Shown: positions 15,594 to 24,401 of the stretch, piece after piece
Layout of the letters: each line of letters starts with the position of its first letter
How positions within the stretch are numbered: position 1 is the first letter of the stretch
Translations under genes and position numbers: made by a program
NCBI RefSeq assembly: GCF_907163085.1
Contig: NZ_CAJQTX010000007.1
Location: 310,001-374,000 of the forward strand
Direction: 5' to 3'
Source of the DNA: Candidatus Accumulibacter sp. ACC003
GTDB lineage: Bacteria; Pseudomonadota; Gammaproteobacteria; Burkholderiales; Rhodocyclaceae
Length of the DNA stretch: 64,000 bases
Notes under the pieces: model-generated
The model's input: only the letters and a program-made list of their open reading frames with translations
Told to the model about the DNA's origin: nothing
Databases searched by the model: none

Positions 15594-17795
15594 CTATTCA
15601 GCCGGGCGGCGCTTAACGATGCGGCTCAGGGCATTCCTGCCGGCCGCCACAGTCTTGCCGATCGAGCCGGTTGGCGACAGCCCGAGGCCGATCGCTGTGC
15701 TGACGGTCTTGATCGTCCGACCGACGACCTCAACGGTCAGCAAAGCGAATCCGATGATCGTGGCGGGATTGTAGGCGACGATTCCCCAGCGCTCGCGGCG
15801 ATCGCTCATCCACAATCGTTTGTACTTGTCGTCGCCGATCAGGAAATCCACTTCAGCGACGTGATCAAGGTCGATGACGTGCTGCAGGACGTGTGCGGTG
15901 AGCACCGTTCCGGGCGAGTACGAGGCAAAATCGCCGTGGTACGCCACCTTGTAGATGCTCGCTTTCTGCTTGTCTACGATCCACAGCTGGGCCGCTATGG
16001 TACGCCCGCTTAGCCGGGCGATACCGAGACGGAGCATGCCCGCTGTGGCGAGTTGACGGATCAGCGATGGCACGAATTCGGGATAGGGTTCGGGGACTTT
16101 CCAGCTCGCCGAATAGACTTCCTGAAACGCCGCGATGCATTGTTCGCTGTCATCGATGGTCGTTACCACCTCAAGCGTTCCTCCTTCAGCCGCAAAGCGC
16201 TTGCATCGTCGCTTGAGCGAACTGCGCAGGTTGGCACTGCGCTTTTTCAGGTAGTCTTCCCAGCTGCCTTCAACCCTCAGAAACCAGTTGCCGAAACAGA
16301 AAAACTGGAACGGGATCCAGTCGTTCGCTCTGAGGGCACTGAGCAGCCCCTTGTACGTTGCCGATTCCGGGTCCATGGGTGAGAAACGGATCACATGGAC
16401 ACTCCCGTGGTCGTGCACTGCGGCGGCGAGCAGCTTCTGCAGATCGAGTGGGTCGCCCTCTCGACTCAGCAGTGGCGCATAGAGCGCGGTGTAGTAGTTG
16501 CTTAGTGACTCGATACTCTTGACCACTCCCCTGGTCGTCAATCGTACGGGCAGGATCACCCGGGGATTTTTCTTTTCGGCGGTCAAGTAATAGCGCACAC
16601 CCGCATCGGACGGGAATACCTGTTTTTCCAGGAGTTTGAACCAGCCGGTCGACGCCTGGAAGTTGTCTTCGGCCGCGAACTCGCCAAGGTCATATTCCTG
16701 CAAGCCTTCGATGTCCTTGCACTGTACAACATTGCTGCTTATCGACTCACCCGCTGATGCCCTGTTCCTGATGTCTTGAAGGTTCTGCCGCCAGGCCCGC
16801 AGCACCGAGAACGCCGCCGCATTCAGGGGGCCCCGGAAGATCTGGACGTTCTGAACGGTGCAGGCGAAGGAGGCCCACTCCTTTTGATCGCTGGTGGCAT
16901 TGGTGTAGAACTCGATGGCCTGCCTGGAATTGAGTGCGGACTGCTCTTCGATGACGCGGTACAGCAGCAGCCGACCGGGGGCAAAGCGTGCCAGCGATTC
17001 GTCGTAGGTTGTTTTCAGGAAGATCAGCATGCGGTCGTTGGAAATCACCAGGCGCGACGATGCCAGCTGGTCACCAATATGAAATTCGTAGACTGCGGCC
17101 TGGTTGGTCAACGCAAAGCGCCGCAGGATGTCGAGATAAAATGCACCTTGCTCGTTGTCGCGCGAAACGGCGGTGCCCGCCTGACCTTTCCAGCCGGCGC
17201 TCTCCATGGCGCCAAAACGGCCTACTCCGGTGTCCATTTCTGCCGCGTCGATCAGTCTTGTCACGCGATCAGCGCCGAACTCGGCTTCCGTTCGCCGGAA
17301 ATAGCGAGCAATGTTCGCAGCGAGTTTCTTTGGGCGCTTTTCCCAGTAAGCCGGGAACCCGTTAGCCAGCTCGATCCCGATCGTTCGCGCCTGTGCCTCG
17401 ATGATTAGCGGCAAGGTCACGCTGGAGAGGTCTGGCGCATAGCGCGGGTCCACCGCGTACAGTTCGATCGTCCACGTGAGTCTTGGCAGCGCGGGCAGCA
17501 GGCTTGCAAGCAGGCAAGCGTCTTCCAGCAGGACGACCATCGCCTGTCTTTGCGAAGGACGAAAGCTCGAATACCGCCAAAGTCCACATGATTGAAGGAT
17601 CAGGCCACCCGAAAGGCGATCGCCTGTTCGGTGAACGCACAGCAACTGGCTGCCGTCGCCGAAATGATCCAACAGCGCTCCGAGAAAACGACTGTCAGCA
17701 AATGGGTGGGAGTCGTATAAGCGGGCATTCAGTTGGTCCCACTCGTCCGCAAACTTCGCGAACGTAGTCTTGGCGTTGTGGATCTCCCACCCCAT
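15594..17795 (-). CDS. Tandem GNAT / CelD-BcsL-like acyltransferase
   Basis: A soluble protein of 733 residues with two halves of similar type. The first (about 1-350) starts MGWEIHNAK and contains RKLAANIARYFRRTE-like helices. The second (about 400-690) carries the typical core LRSSLKRRCKRFAAEGG followed by IAAQLWIVDKQKASIYKVAY and VDFLIGDDKYKRLW. This is the GNAT/FemAB-like fold seen in BcsL/CelD proteins linked to exopolysaccharide and exosortase loci. The usual family length is about 350-400, so this looks like a fusion or duplication. The start overlaps the DegT-like gene as TGATG. It probably N-acylates an amino group made by its neighbours; the substrate is unknown. Confidence 0.75.
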   Translation of the reverse strand: MGWEIHNAKTTFAKFADEWDQLNARLYDSHPFADSRFLGALLDHFGDGSQLLCVHRTGDRLSGGLILQSCGLWRYSSFRPSQRQAMVVLLEDACLLASLLPALPRLTWTIELYAVDPRYAPDLSSVTLPLIIEAQARTIGIELANGFPAYWEKRPKKLAANIARYFRRTEAEFGADRVTRLIDAAEMDTGVGRFGAMESAGWKGQAGTAVSRDNEQGAFYLDILRRFALTNQAAVYEFHIGDQLASSRLVISNDRMLIFLKTTYDESLARFAPGRLLLYRVIEEQSALNSRQAIEFYTNATSDQKEWASFACTVQNVQIFRGPLNAAAFSVLRAWRQNLQDIRNRASAGESISSNVVQCKDIEGLQEYDLGEFAAEDNFQASTGWFKLLEKQVFPSDAGVRYYLTAEKKNPRVILPVRLTTRGVVKSIESLSNYYTALYAPLLSREGDPLDLQKLLAAAVHDHGSVHVIRFSPMDPESATYKGLLSALRANDWIPFQFFCFGNWFLRVEGSWEDYLKKRSANLRSSLKRRCKRFAAEGGTLEVVTTIDDSEQCIAAFQEVYSASWKVPEPYPEFVPSLIRQLATAGMLRLGIARLSGRTIAAQLWIVDKQKASIYKVAYHGDFASYSPGTVLTAHVLQHVIDLDHVAEVDFLIGDDKYKRLWMSDRRERWGIVAYNPATIIGFALLTVEVVGRTIKTVSTAIGLGLSPTGSIGKTVAAGRNALSRIVKRRPAE

Positions 17796-19066
17796 CACTG
17801 AACTCCCTTGGCAACGTGACGCAGGGTTTTTTCGAAGGCGGCCGTCATCCAATCCATTTGACTTTCGGTCAGCGCCTGATGGCATGGCAAATGGAGGAGG
17901 TGCAGGCGATAGTCCAGAGAGATCGCGCAGGTCGAGCTGGCCATCTCGTCCCAGCGCCAGATCGGCACGCCGAGATGCTTCAGCCAATGGAAGTGAGGGT
18001 TTGGATGGTCGATATGCAAGGGGAACATATAGGGCGTACAGTCTGCCGGCAACATCGGGAATAGCGCGTGGCAGTTGGGGACGGCGGCAACGGTTCGCAG
18101 CCAGCGTTGGTAATTCTCGCGTCGGCGCCGGATATTGTCGTCGATCGACGAATGGTCAACGACAAACCGAGAACTGCGCAGTGAACTCGTGGTGGCTGCT
18201 GCCACCGAAAAAAGGGAAGACGGGCCATCGCGGTCGATCAACGGGTCCTTACCCAGGTCCAGCTTCCTGGCGCTCAGGAACTCAAGCCGCTCGTCGATCG
18301 AAGGGCTGCTGCCGGACGGGAGTTTTCTGCCTCGACTTCGTTCCACAGCGTTCTTGAGGCCTCTCAACTCTTCGATCAACGGTGCTGGTGTCGTTGCCAC
18401 CGGGTCGAGGCGCTGCGCGTCAGCGGCGTAGAGCAATCCGCCATCGGCGCACGCGAAAAACTTGTAAGGGCTGGCTGTTACGAAATGGCCATGAATGCCG
18501 GTGCCCGAGGCGCGGAAGCGCTCCGTAAGAAGTACATGCGAACAGTCTTCGATCAAGGCGATGTCGTGATCGATGCACCACGCTTTCAAATGCGAGAAGT
18601 CCTGCGCGATGCCAAAGTAGTGCGTGGCGAGCAGCGCCTTGACCGGTTTCTGAATTGACGCCAGAAGGCTTTCCAGTGCCGCCTGGTCTGGTGACAGGTC
18701 GGCCTGAAGGGGGTAGAGATGGATGTCCGCAGCCAGCGCCAGCGCCGGGTCGAGCATCGTGACGCAATGATAGGCTGGCGCCAGCAGCACGCCGTGGCGA
18801 CCGATCCCGGCCAGTCTGAACGCTTCGCGCAGCGCATAGCGGCCGCGCGTGAAATGACGGAAATGGTTCGCCGAGGAGTAGCGGGCGGGCGGCGTGGACC
18901 AGCGCGCGGGCGATGGCCAGGCGGGCGTCTCAGGCAAGGGCGAAACCAGCGGACTCGGAAAACAGCAAGACCCGGGATCGAAGCGCAGGAATTTCAAAGC
19001 AGACCTTGCCCGGCGCCGGCCAGGCCGCTCGAGCACGGTAGCTGCAGCCAGCCAAGACAACAGCAT
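17795..19066 (-). CDS. DegT/DnrJ/EryC1-type PLP aminotransferase-like protein
   Basis: A protein of 423 residues with the fold-type I layout of sugar or small-molecule aminotransferases. The Asp that contacts PLP is in LIEDCSH (174), and the Schiff-base Lys is at 202 (TASPYKFFACADGG). Other marks are APAYHC near 97-101 and ATHYFGI at 147-153. It starts seven bases after the decarboxylase stop and its stop overlaps the tandem GNAT gene, so it is the third gene of a four-gene operon. The first about 60 residues are proline- and arginine-rich and the ribosome site is weak, so the true start may be further in. The substrate is unknown. Confidence 0.78.
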   Translation of the reverse strand: MLLSWLAAATVLERPGRRRARSALKFLRFDPGSCCFPSPLVSPLPETPAWPSPARWSTPPARYSSANHFRHFTRGRYALREAFRLAGIGRHGVLLAPAYHCVTMLDPALALAADIHLYPLQADLSPDQAALESLLASIQKPVKALLATHYFGIAQDFSHLKAWCIDHDIALIEDCSHVLLTERFRASGTGIHGHFVTASPYKFFACADGGLLYAADAQRLDPVATTPAPLIEELRGLKNAVERSRGRKLPSGSSPSIDERLEFLSARKLDLGKDPLIDRDGPSSLFSVAAATTSSLRSSRFVVDHSSIDDNIRRRRENYQRWLRTVAAVPNCHALFPMLPADCTPYMFPLHIDHPNPHFHWLKHLGVPIWRWDEMASSTCAISLDYRLHLLHLPCHQALTESQMDWMTAAFEKTLRHVAKGVQ

Positions 19067-19073
19067 GCGCGGT

Positions 19074-20318
19074 TCAAACCAGCACCTCGAGACAAGCCGG
19101 ATGCCCGAGAAACGCCTGCGGGCTGGCGCTAAAGCCGTAGGCGCCCGATTGGAAGATCACCACCAGGTCGCCGGCTTCGGCGCTGGCGAGTTCCATGCGG
19201 TCGGCCAGCAGGTCGAGTGGCGTACACAGCGGACCGACGACCGATACCGTTTCACGCTCGCTAGACGCCATCCGGTTGCCGATCGCCACCGGGTAGTTCT
19301 TGCGGATCACCTGGCCGAAATTGCCCGACGCCGAAAGATGGTGGTGCAGACCGCCGTCGGTGACCAGGAAGGTGTGACCGCGCGAGAGCTTGCGGTCGAC
19401 GACGCGGGTGACGTAGATGCCTGCTTCGCCGACCAGATAGCGCCCCAATTCGACGACCAGCTCGGCGGCTGGCAATTCACGCGCCGCCTGGTCGGCGATC
19501 GCCGCCAGATTGGCGCCGATCGGCGCCAGATCGAGAGCCTGTTCGCCGGGGAAGTAGGGGATCCCGAAACCACCGCCGAGGTTGAGAAAACGAACTGGCG
19601 ACGGCGCTGATTGCGCCAGGCGGCAGGCGAGTTCGAAACTCTTGCTCTGCGCCTCGACGATTGCTTCGGCTTTGAGGTTCTGCGAGCCGGCAAAGAGGTG
19701 AAAGCCTTCGAAGGCCAGCCCCGAACGGCCAATCTCGGCGAGCAGTTCGGGCACCTGTTCGGCGTCCACGCCGAACTGCTTGGCGCCGCCGCCCATCTTC
19801 ATTCCCGAACTCTTGAGCTCGAAATCGGGGTTCACGCGCACCGCGACACGCGCCGTGCTACCCATCTGCTCGCTGATCGTGGCCAGTTCGGTGACTTCGC
19901 GAAACGACTCGATATTGATCAGGATGCCGGCGGCGACAGCCTGCCGCAACTCGGCTCTTTGTTTGCCGGGGCCGGCGAAGCTGACCTCGCGCGCGTCGGC
20001 GCCGGCGTCGAGCGCGACCTTCAATTCGCCGCCCGAGGCGACGTCGATGCCATCGACCAGGCCGGCCATATGACAGACCAGCGCCGGCATTGGGTTGGCC
20101 TTCATCGCGTAGTGCAGTTTGAGCGAAGCCGGCAGCGCGGCGCGCAATTCGCCGACGCGGCGGTTCAGCAGTTGCCGGTCGTAGGCATAGAAAGGCGTTT
20201 GCCCGAGGCGTGCGGCGAGTCGGCAGAGCGGCGTGCCGCCGACCAGCAGTTCGCCGTTGCTGACCGCAAACTGGCTCATTGCGGCGTGTCTGGGCGTGCT
20301 TCTGGCGGCTTGGCTCAT
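19074..20318 (-). CDS. PLP-dependent decarboxylase of exosortase-A-system type
   Basis: A fold-type III decarboxylase of 414 residues, related to diaminopimelate and ornithine decarboxylases. It has PLP Lys73 (LHYAMKANPMPAL), a glycine-rich phosphate loop (LNLGGGFGIPYFPGE) and the late active-site segment VVGPLCTPLDLL. Sequence character and its place behind the acyl ligase fit the decarboxylase family found with XrtA/PEP-CTERM loci (TIGR03099 type, from memory). The start at 20318 overlaps the ligase stop as ATGA, with aaggaag eight bases upstream; a second ATG at 20279 is possible. No exosortase or acyl carrier protein gene is present in this window. Confidence 0.85.
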   Translation of the reverse strand: MSQAARSTPRHAAMSQFAVSNGELLVGGTPLCRLAARLGQTPFYAYDRQLLNRRVGELRAALPASLKLHYAMKANPMPALVCHMAGLVDGIDVASGGELKVALDAGADAREVSFAGPGKQRAELRQAVAAGILINIESFREVTELATISEQMGSTARVAVRVNPDFELKSSGMKMGGGAKQFGVDAEQVPELLAEIGRSGLAFEGFHLFAGSQNLKAEAIVEAQSKSFELACRLAQSAPSPVRFLNLGGGFGIPYFPGEQALDLAPIGANLAAIADQAARELPAAELVVELGRYLVGEAGIYVTRVVDRKLSRGHTFLVTDGGLHHHLSASGNFGQVIRKNYPVAIGNRMASSERETVSVVGPLCTPLDLLADRMELASAEAGDLVVIFQSGAYGFSASPQAFLGHPACLEVLV

Positions 20319-21952
20319 GTGCGGCTTCCTTGGCGGTTGCTGGTACTCGCGTTCGGCGAGGAACTGGCGAGAAAGTCGCTGGCCAGCGCCTTGCGGTCGA
20401 TCTTGCCGTTGGGGTTGCGTGGCAAGGGGCCTGGTCGCACGCTCACCGCCGCCGGCACCATGTACGCCGGCATCCGCCGGCGGCATTCGGCAAGCAGTGC
20501 CGCGGTGTCGAGCTCGCCGTCTACGACTGGTGTGGCAATCACCTGGATGGCGTGGCCGAGCGTCGGGTGGTCGACGCCGAAGGCGACGCATTCGCCGACC
20601 AGTTGCGTCGCGTAGAGCACTTCCTCGACTTCGGTCGGGCTGACCCGGTAACCGGAGGTCTTCATCATTTCGTCGCGGCGGCCGATGAAGTAGAGGAATC
20701 CTTCGTCGTCGCTGCGCACCGTGTCGCCCGAGAAGACGGCGATTTCCGGCAGCACCAGGCCGCTGGCGCGGCCCGGTGTGCTGGCCGGCAAGGGTCGGTA
20801 GCGCTCGGCGGTCTTTTCGTGATCGTTCCAGTAGCCCATACCGACCAGCGCGCCGCGATGGACGAGTTCGCCGGGTTCGTTGGCAGCGCACGCCGAGCCG
20901 TCGTCGCGCAAGACGAGAATCTCGGCGTTCGGGATGGCCTTGCCGATCGAGTCCGGACGCCGATCCACCTCGTCGGGCGGCAGGTAGGTCGAACGGAAGG
21001 CCTCGGTCAGGCCGTACATCAGAAACGGCTTGCTGCGCGGCAGGCGGCTGCGCAGGCTGGCCAGCGTCTGGCGCGGCAGGCGACCGCCGGTATTGGCAAA
21101 GTAGCGCAGATGCTCGCCGATTGCCGCTGGCCAGTCGAGTTCGGCCAGCTGAATGTAGAGCGGCGGCACGGCTGTCAGCCCGGTCACGCGTTCATTCGCC
21201 AGCGCCTTGAGGACGTCGCGCGGCAGCAGGTAGTTGAGCAGCACGACGCGCGCGCCGGCGTGGAAAGCGGTTGTCAGCTGGCTGAAGCCGGCGTCGAAAG
21301 ACAGCGGCAGGGCGGCCAGCAAGGTATCGTCGGCGGTGTTTTCGAGGTAGCTGGCGACGCTCTTGGCGCCGGCGACCATGTTGCGGTGCGAGAGCACGAC
21401 GCCCTTCGGCTTGCCGGTGCTGCCCGAGGTGTACAGGATCGCCGCCATGTCGGTGTCGATCACGCGGTGGCCGTTGCGCTGTCCAGCCGCTTGCAGCAGC
21501 TCGTCCCAGCGCAGCCAGGCCAGCGGCCCGGCGCGCTCCGCTAGCGCTTCGGCGTTGCTGACGATGACGTGCCGCAGGTCGTGGCACGACGGCAGGATCG
21601 GTTCGAGCAGCGCCAGTCGCTCGCTCGAGGTGAGCAGCGCGCGGACATTGCAGTCGCGCATGATGTAGGCCACCTGCTCGGCTTTGAGCAGCGGGTTGAG
21701 CGGTACGAAGACGCAGCCGGCGGCGGTGGCGCCGAAACTGGCGACGACCGTTTCGAGGCGTTTTTCGAGGTAGATGGCGATCCGTTCGCCGCGTTGCAGG
21801 CCAAGGCTGACGACGCCGCTGACAAAGCCCGTAATCGCTTGTTGCAGGGCGCCGTAGCTCATCGACTGTTGGCCGTAGCTGAGGGCGATGGCGTCGGGTT
21901 GGCGTGCGGCGGTGTGGCTGATCAGTTCGGCGAGCAGGTGCGAGTCGGTCAT
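20315..21952 (-). CDS. Acyl-CoA ligase (AMP-forming) of exosortase-A-system type
   Basis: An ANL-superfamily adenylating enzyme of 545 residues. The P-loop ILYTSGSTGKPKGVVLSHRN, the A5 motif YGLTEAF, the A7/A8 segment GDTVRSDDEGFLYFIGRRDE and the A10 lysine in NPNGKIDRKALA are present, so adenylation and thioester formation are likely. It resembles the ligase paired with the PLP decarboxylase in XrtA loci (TIGR03098 type, from memory). It is the first gene of the four-gene minus-strand operon, preceded by 226 non-coding bases. The acyl substrate is unknown. Confidence 0.86.
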   Translation of the reverse strand: MTDSHLLAELISHTAARQPDAIALSYGQQSMSYGALQQAITGFVSGVVSLGLQRGERIAIYLEKRLETVVASFGATAAGCVFVPLNPLLKAEQVAYIMRDCNVRALLTSSERLALLEPILPSCHDLRHVIVSNAEALAERAGPLAWLRWDELLQAAGQRNGHRVIDTDMAAILYTSGSTGKPKGVVLSHRNMVAGAKSVASYLENTADDTLLAALPLSFDAGFSQLTTAFHAGARVVLLNYLLPRDVLKALANERVTGLTAVPPLYIQLAELDWPAAIGEHLRYFANTGGRLPRQTLASLRSRLPRSKPFLMYGLTEAFRSTYLPPDEVDRRPDSIGKAIPNAEILVLRDDGSACAANEPGELVHRGALVGMGYWNDHEKTAERYRPLPASTPGRASGLVLPEIAVFSGDTVRSDDEGFLYFIGRRDEMMKTSGYRVSPTEVEEVLYATQLVGECVAFGVDHPTLGHAIQVIATPVVDGELDTAALLAECRRRMPAYMVPAAVSVRPGPLPRNPNGKIDRKALASDFLASSSPNASTSNRQGSRT

Positions 21953-21987
21953 GTCTTGGGCGCAGAAAGGCGATCGGATAGCCGGCG

Positions 21988-21993
21988 ATTTTA
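21988..21993 (-). promoter_or_regulatory. Possible -10 box for the ligase operon
   Basis: On the minus strand this reads TAAAAT, 35 bases before the ligase ATG, in the only AT-rich part of the gap. No good -35 at standard spacing was found, so the call is tentative. Confidence 0.3.
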
Positions 21994-22178
21994 CCGACTT
22001 GCGCTCGTTTGGCTGTGAAATTATTCCCCGCGGCTCGACCAGCGCCGCCACGACCGCGCCCCGCCTGCCCCTTCGGAAGGCCTCCAGGGCGACTCCGGGC
22101 GGCGCGACGATGGCCCGGAAAGAGCGCGTTTCCTGGCTCGCCGATGCCGGTAGATCGCTGGCGACGCTGGCCGGCGGC

Positions 22179-23105
22179 TCAGTACATCTGCTGCTGGCGA
22201 TCGGCGGCACGCGCCGCCTCGACCGCCAGCAGCGCGTGTTTGCGTTCGCTGCCCCAGCGGTAGCTGCCGATGTCGCCATTTTCGCGGATCACGCGATGGC
22301 AGGGAATAAGCACCGCCAGGCGATTGCGTGCCAGCGCCGAGCCGACAGCGCGCTGCGCGCGCGGATGGTCGATCAGCGTCGCCAGCGTCGCGTACGAGAC
22401 GACGTCGCCGGGCGCGATATTAAGCAGCGCCTGCCATACCTTGACTTGAAAATTGGTTCCGCGCAGGAGCAGGTGCAGTGCTTGCTGCCCGTGCACGGCC
22501 GCAAAGACGCGCCCGACGATGGCCGCCAGCGCCGCGTCGTCACGGATCAGCGTGGCGTGTCGCCATTCGGCGTGGAGTTGCGCGATGGCCTCGGCGTCGG
22601 CGTCCTGGTCGGCGGCGGTGAACTGCAGATGGCACAGACCGCGTGGCGTGTTGCCGACGATCACCCGGCCGAACGGCGTTGCCGCGAAACCGTAGGTGAG
22701 ATGCAGTCCGGCGCCCAGCGAGCGGACTTCGCCCGGTGCCACGGCGTCGCAGGCGACCATCAGGTCGTGTAGCCGACCTGGTCCCGAGAGACCGGCCGCG
22801 TGCGCCGCGCCGAGCACGTCGTGCTGCGCGCGCAAGAGCGAGCGGGCGTGCTCGCTGGTCAGGTATTGCAGAAAACGTTTGGGCGAAATTCCGGCCCAGA
22901 CGCCGAAGGTCCGCTGCAGATGAAATGGGCTGCTGCCGACGTGTTCGGCGATCTCCTGCAGGCTTGGCTGCGAGGCGCGCTGCTGTCTGACGAAACGGAT
23001 CGCGCGGGCGACCGTTGCATACGCCCGGCAGCGTTCGTCGACGGCGCCGAATTTGCCAACCTCGCCCGCCCCGCCGGGCTGGCCGGATTCATCTGGGCGA
23101 TTCAT
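22179..23105 (-). CDS. AraC-type HTH / O6-methylguanine-DNA methyltransferase fusion
   Basis: A DNA repair and regulatory protein of 308 residues like the C-terminal two thirds of Ada. An AraC helix-turn-helix (about 30-125; SLQEIAEHVGSSPFHLQRTF) is followed by the alkyltransferase core (about 135-300) with acceptor Cys269 in LIPCHRVIR. The N-terminal Ada zinc domain, with its four-cysteine methylphosphotriester site, is absent, so adaptive-response control by Cys methylation there is not possible. Its start overlaps the permease stop as ATGA, so the two are coupled. Confidence 0.9.
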   Translation of the reverse strand: MNRPDESGQPGGAGEVGKFGAVDERCRAYATVARAIRFVRQQRASQPSLQEIAEHVGSSPFHLQRTFGVWAGISPKRFLQYLTSEHARSLLRAQHDVLGAAHAAGLSGPGRLHDLMVACDAVAPGEVRSLGAGLHLTYGFAATPFGRVIVGNTPRGLCHLQFTAADQDADAEAIAQLHAEWRHATLIRDDAALAAIVGRVFAAVHGQQALHLLLRGTNFQVKVWQALLNIAPGDVVSYATLATLIDHPRAQRAVGSALARNRLAVLIPCHRVIRENGDIGSYRWGSERKHALLAVEAARAADRQQQMY

Positions 23106-23992
23106 GCCGCTTGCCGGCGCGGACCGAGAATGCCGGCGGTGATCGCGATACCGGTGAGGATCAAGGCGCCGCCAAGCAGTGTGTACCAGCCGACCGCTTC
23201 GTCGAGGAAAATGGCTCCCCACAAGACGCCAAAGACCGGGATCAGGAAGGTCACCGAAAGCGCCCGCGTCGGGCCGACGTCGTCGATCAGCCGGAAGTAC
23301 AGCAGGTAGGCGGCGCCGGTACAGATAACGCCGAGCAGCGATACGGCTGCCCAGTCGCCGGCGTCGGGCGCCGCGCGGATCGGCGCCAGAAGAATCAGCG
23401 GCAGAACGACCAGCGTCGCCATCCACATGCTGCCGTGGGCATTGGCGAACGGTGTCGCCAGGCCCGGGCGGGCCTTGGTATAGAGGCTGGCGACGCTGTA
23501 CGAGAGCGGCGCCAGCAGGCCAGCGGCAATCGCCGGCCACTCGCCTGCACCGTTGAACGCCAGCTTGTGGCCGACCAGCACGCCGACGCCGCTCAGGCCG
23601 CAGGCCAGACCCAGGGCGACAGCACCGGTCAGCGGCGTGCGCATCCAGAGCGCGCCGATGGCCGCACCGAAGAGTGGCGAGGTGGCGTTGAGAATCGCCA
23701 GCAGCGACGCCGGCAGCGATTGCGCGGCGTACGCGAAGAGGATGAACGGTAGCGCCGAGTTGAGGACGCCGATGGTCAGGAAGTACTTCCACAGGCGCCC
23801 CAGTTGCAAGGGCTGTTTGACGAATCGGCTGGCGATCCAGAGAAACAGCGCGGCGATGCCGACACGAAACATGATCAGCGCCACCGGGCCGAAAGCGGGG
23901 ACACTGACGCGCATGAACAGGAACGAGGCGCCCCAGATCGCGGCGAGGCAGAACAGGCGGGTGATGCTGGCGGCGTCCATGGGCGCTTTCAT
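23102..23992 (-). CDS. EamA/DMT-superfamily permease
   Basis: An inner-membrane protein of 296 residues with ten predicted helices in two EamA repeats (about 8-140 and 150-285). Typical marks are [11 protein letters not shown] near the N-terminus and [19 protein letters not shown] in the second repeat. The substrate (metabolite or amino-acid export is common in the family) cannot be told. Two in-frame ATGs (23992 and 23980) are possible; neither has a clear ribosome site. It is the upstream partner of the alkyltransferase gene. Confidence 0.85.
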   Translation of the reverse strand: MKAPMDAASITRLFCLAAIWGASFLFMRVSVPAFGPVALIMFRVGIAALFLWIASRFVKQPLQLGRLWKYFLTIGVLNSALPFILFAYAAQSLPASLLAILNATSPLFGAAIGALWMRTPLTGAVALGLACGLSGVGVLVGHKLAFNGAGEWPAIAAGLLAPLSYSVASLYTKARPGLATPFANAHGSMWMATLVVLPLILLAPIRAAPDAGDWAAVSLLGVICTGAAYLLYFRLIDDVGPTRALSVTFLIPVFGVLWGAIFLDEAVGWYTLLGGALILTGIAITAGILGPRRQAA

Positions 23993-24158
23993 CGAAAAGG
24001 GGAACGCCCCGATTGTCGTTCCGGGCGCACTTCCTGGCCACCCGATTCTTGCGCTTTGCCGAGCGCCGCGGCCGCCACGCGGTGCCGGCCAGGCGCATCG
24101 CCAGGAAAGCGCTTGCGCTCGGTGGCCTCGTATGTTCCATGCGGCGTGCAACGCTACA

Positions 24159-24329
24159 CTAGCGGCCGCCTTTGCTGCCACCCTTGTCCCAGCCATAGCG
24201 AACCGTTCGCTGCCAGCGCGTTTCGGCCTGGCGCAGGCGATTGCCGCCGGCCGTTGGCAGCTGTGGTACGGGCGCTTGCGGCGCCGGCAGCGGCGGCGTT
24301 TTGCGGCGGCGTGCGGGTTTGTTGGTCAT
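24159..24329 (-). CDS. Possible small basic protein (low confidence)
   Basis: This lies in the 409-base gap between the permease and aroC, which otherwise holds no gene. A 56-residue minus-strand frame begins [13 protein letters not shown], is rich in Lys, Arg and Pro, and ends [10 protein letters not shown]. The composition could be a small DNA- or RNA-binding protein, but no ribosome site is clear and no family is recognised. The frame can be extended upstream to 24380. It may be chance. Confidence 0.22.
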   Translation of the reverse strand: MTNKPARRRKTPPLPAPQAPVPQLPTAGGNRLRQAETRWQRTVRYGWDKGGSKGGR

Positions 24330-24401
24330 CGGGGTCGGCGCCGATCGCGGCGTGGTCGCTATGGTAAACTCTGCGGCCATTCTAACGCTCAAGAGAAGGC
24401 C

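Noticed and set aside
20319-20891. N-terminal extension of the decarboxylase frame
   Set aside because: It is a shadow of the ligase gene. The ATG at 20318 has a good ribosome site and the ATGA overlap.
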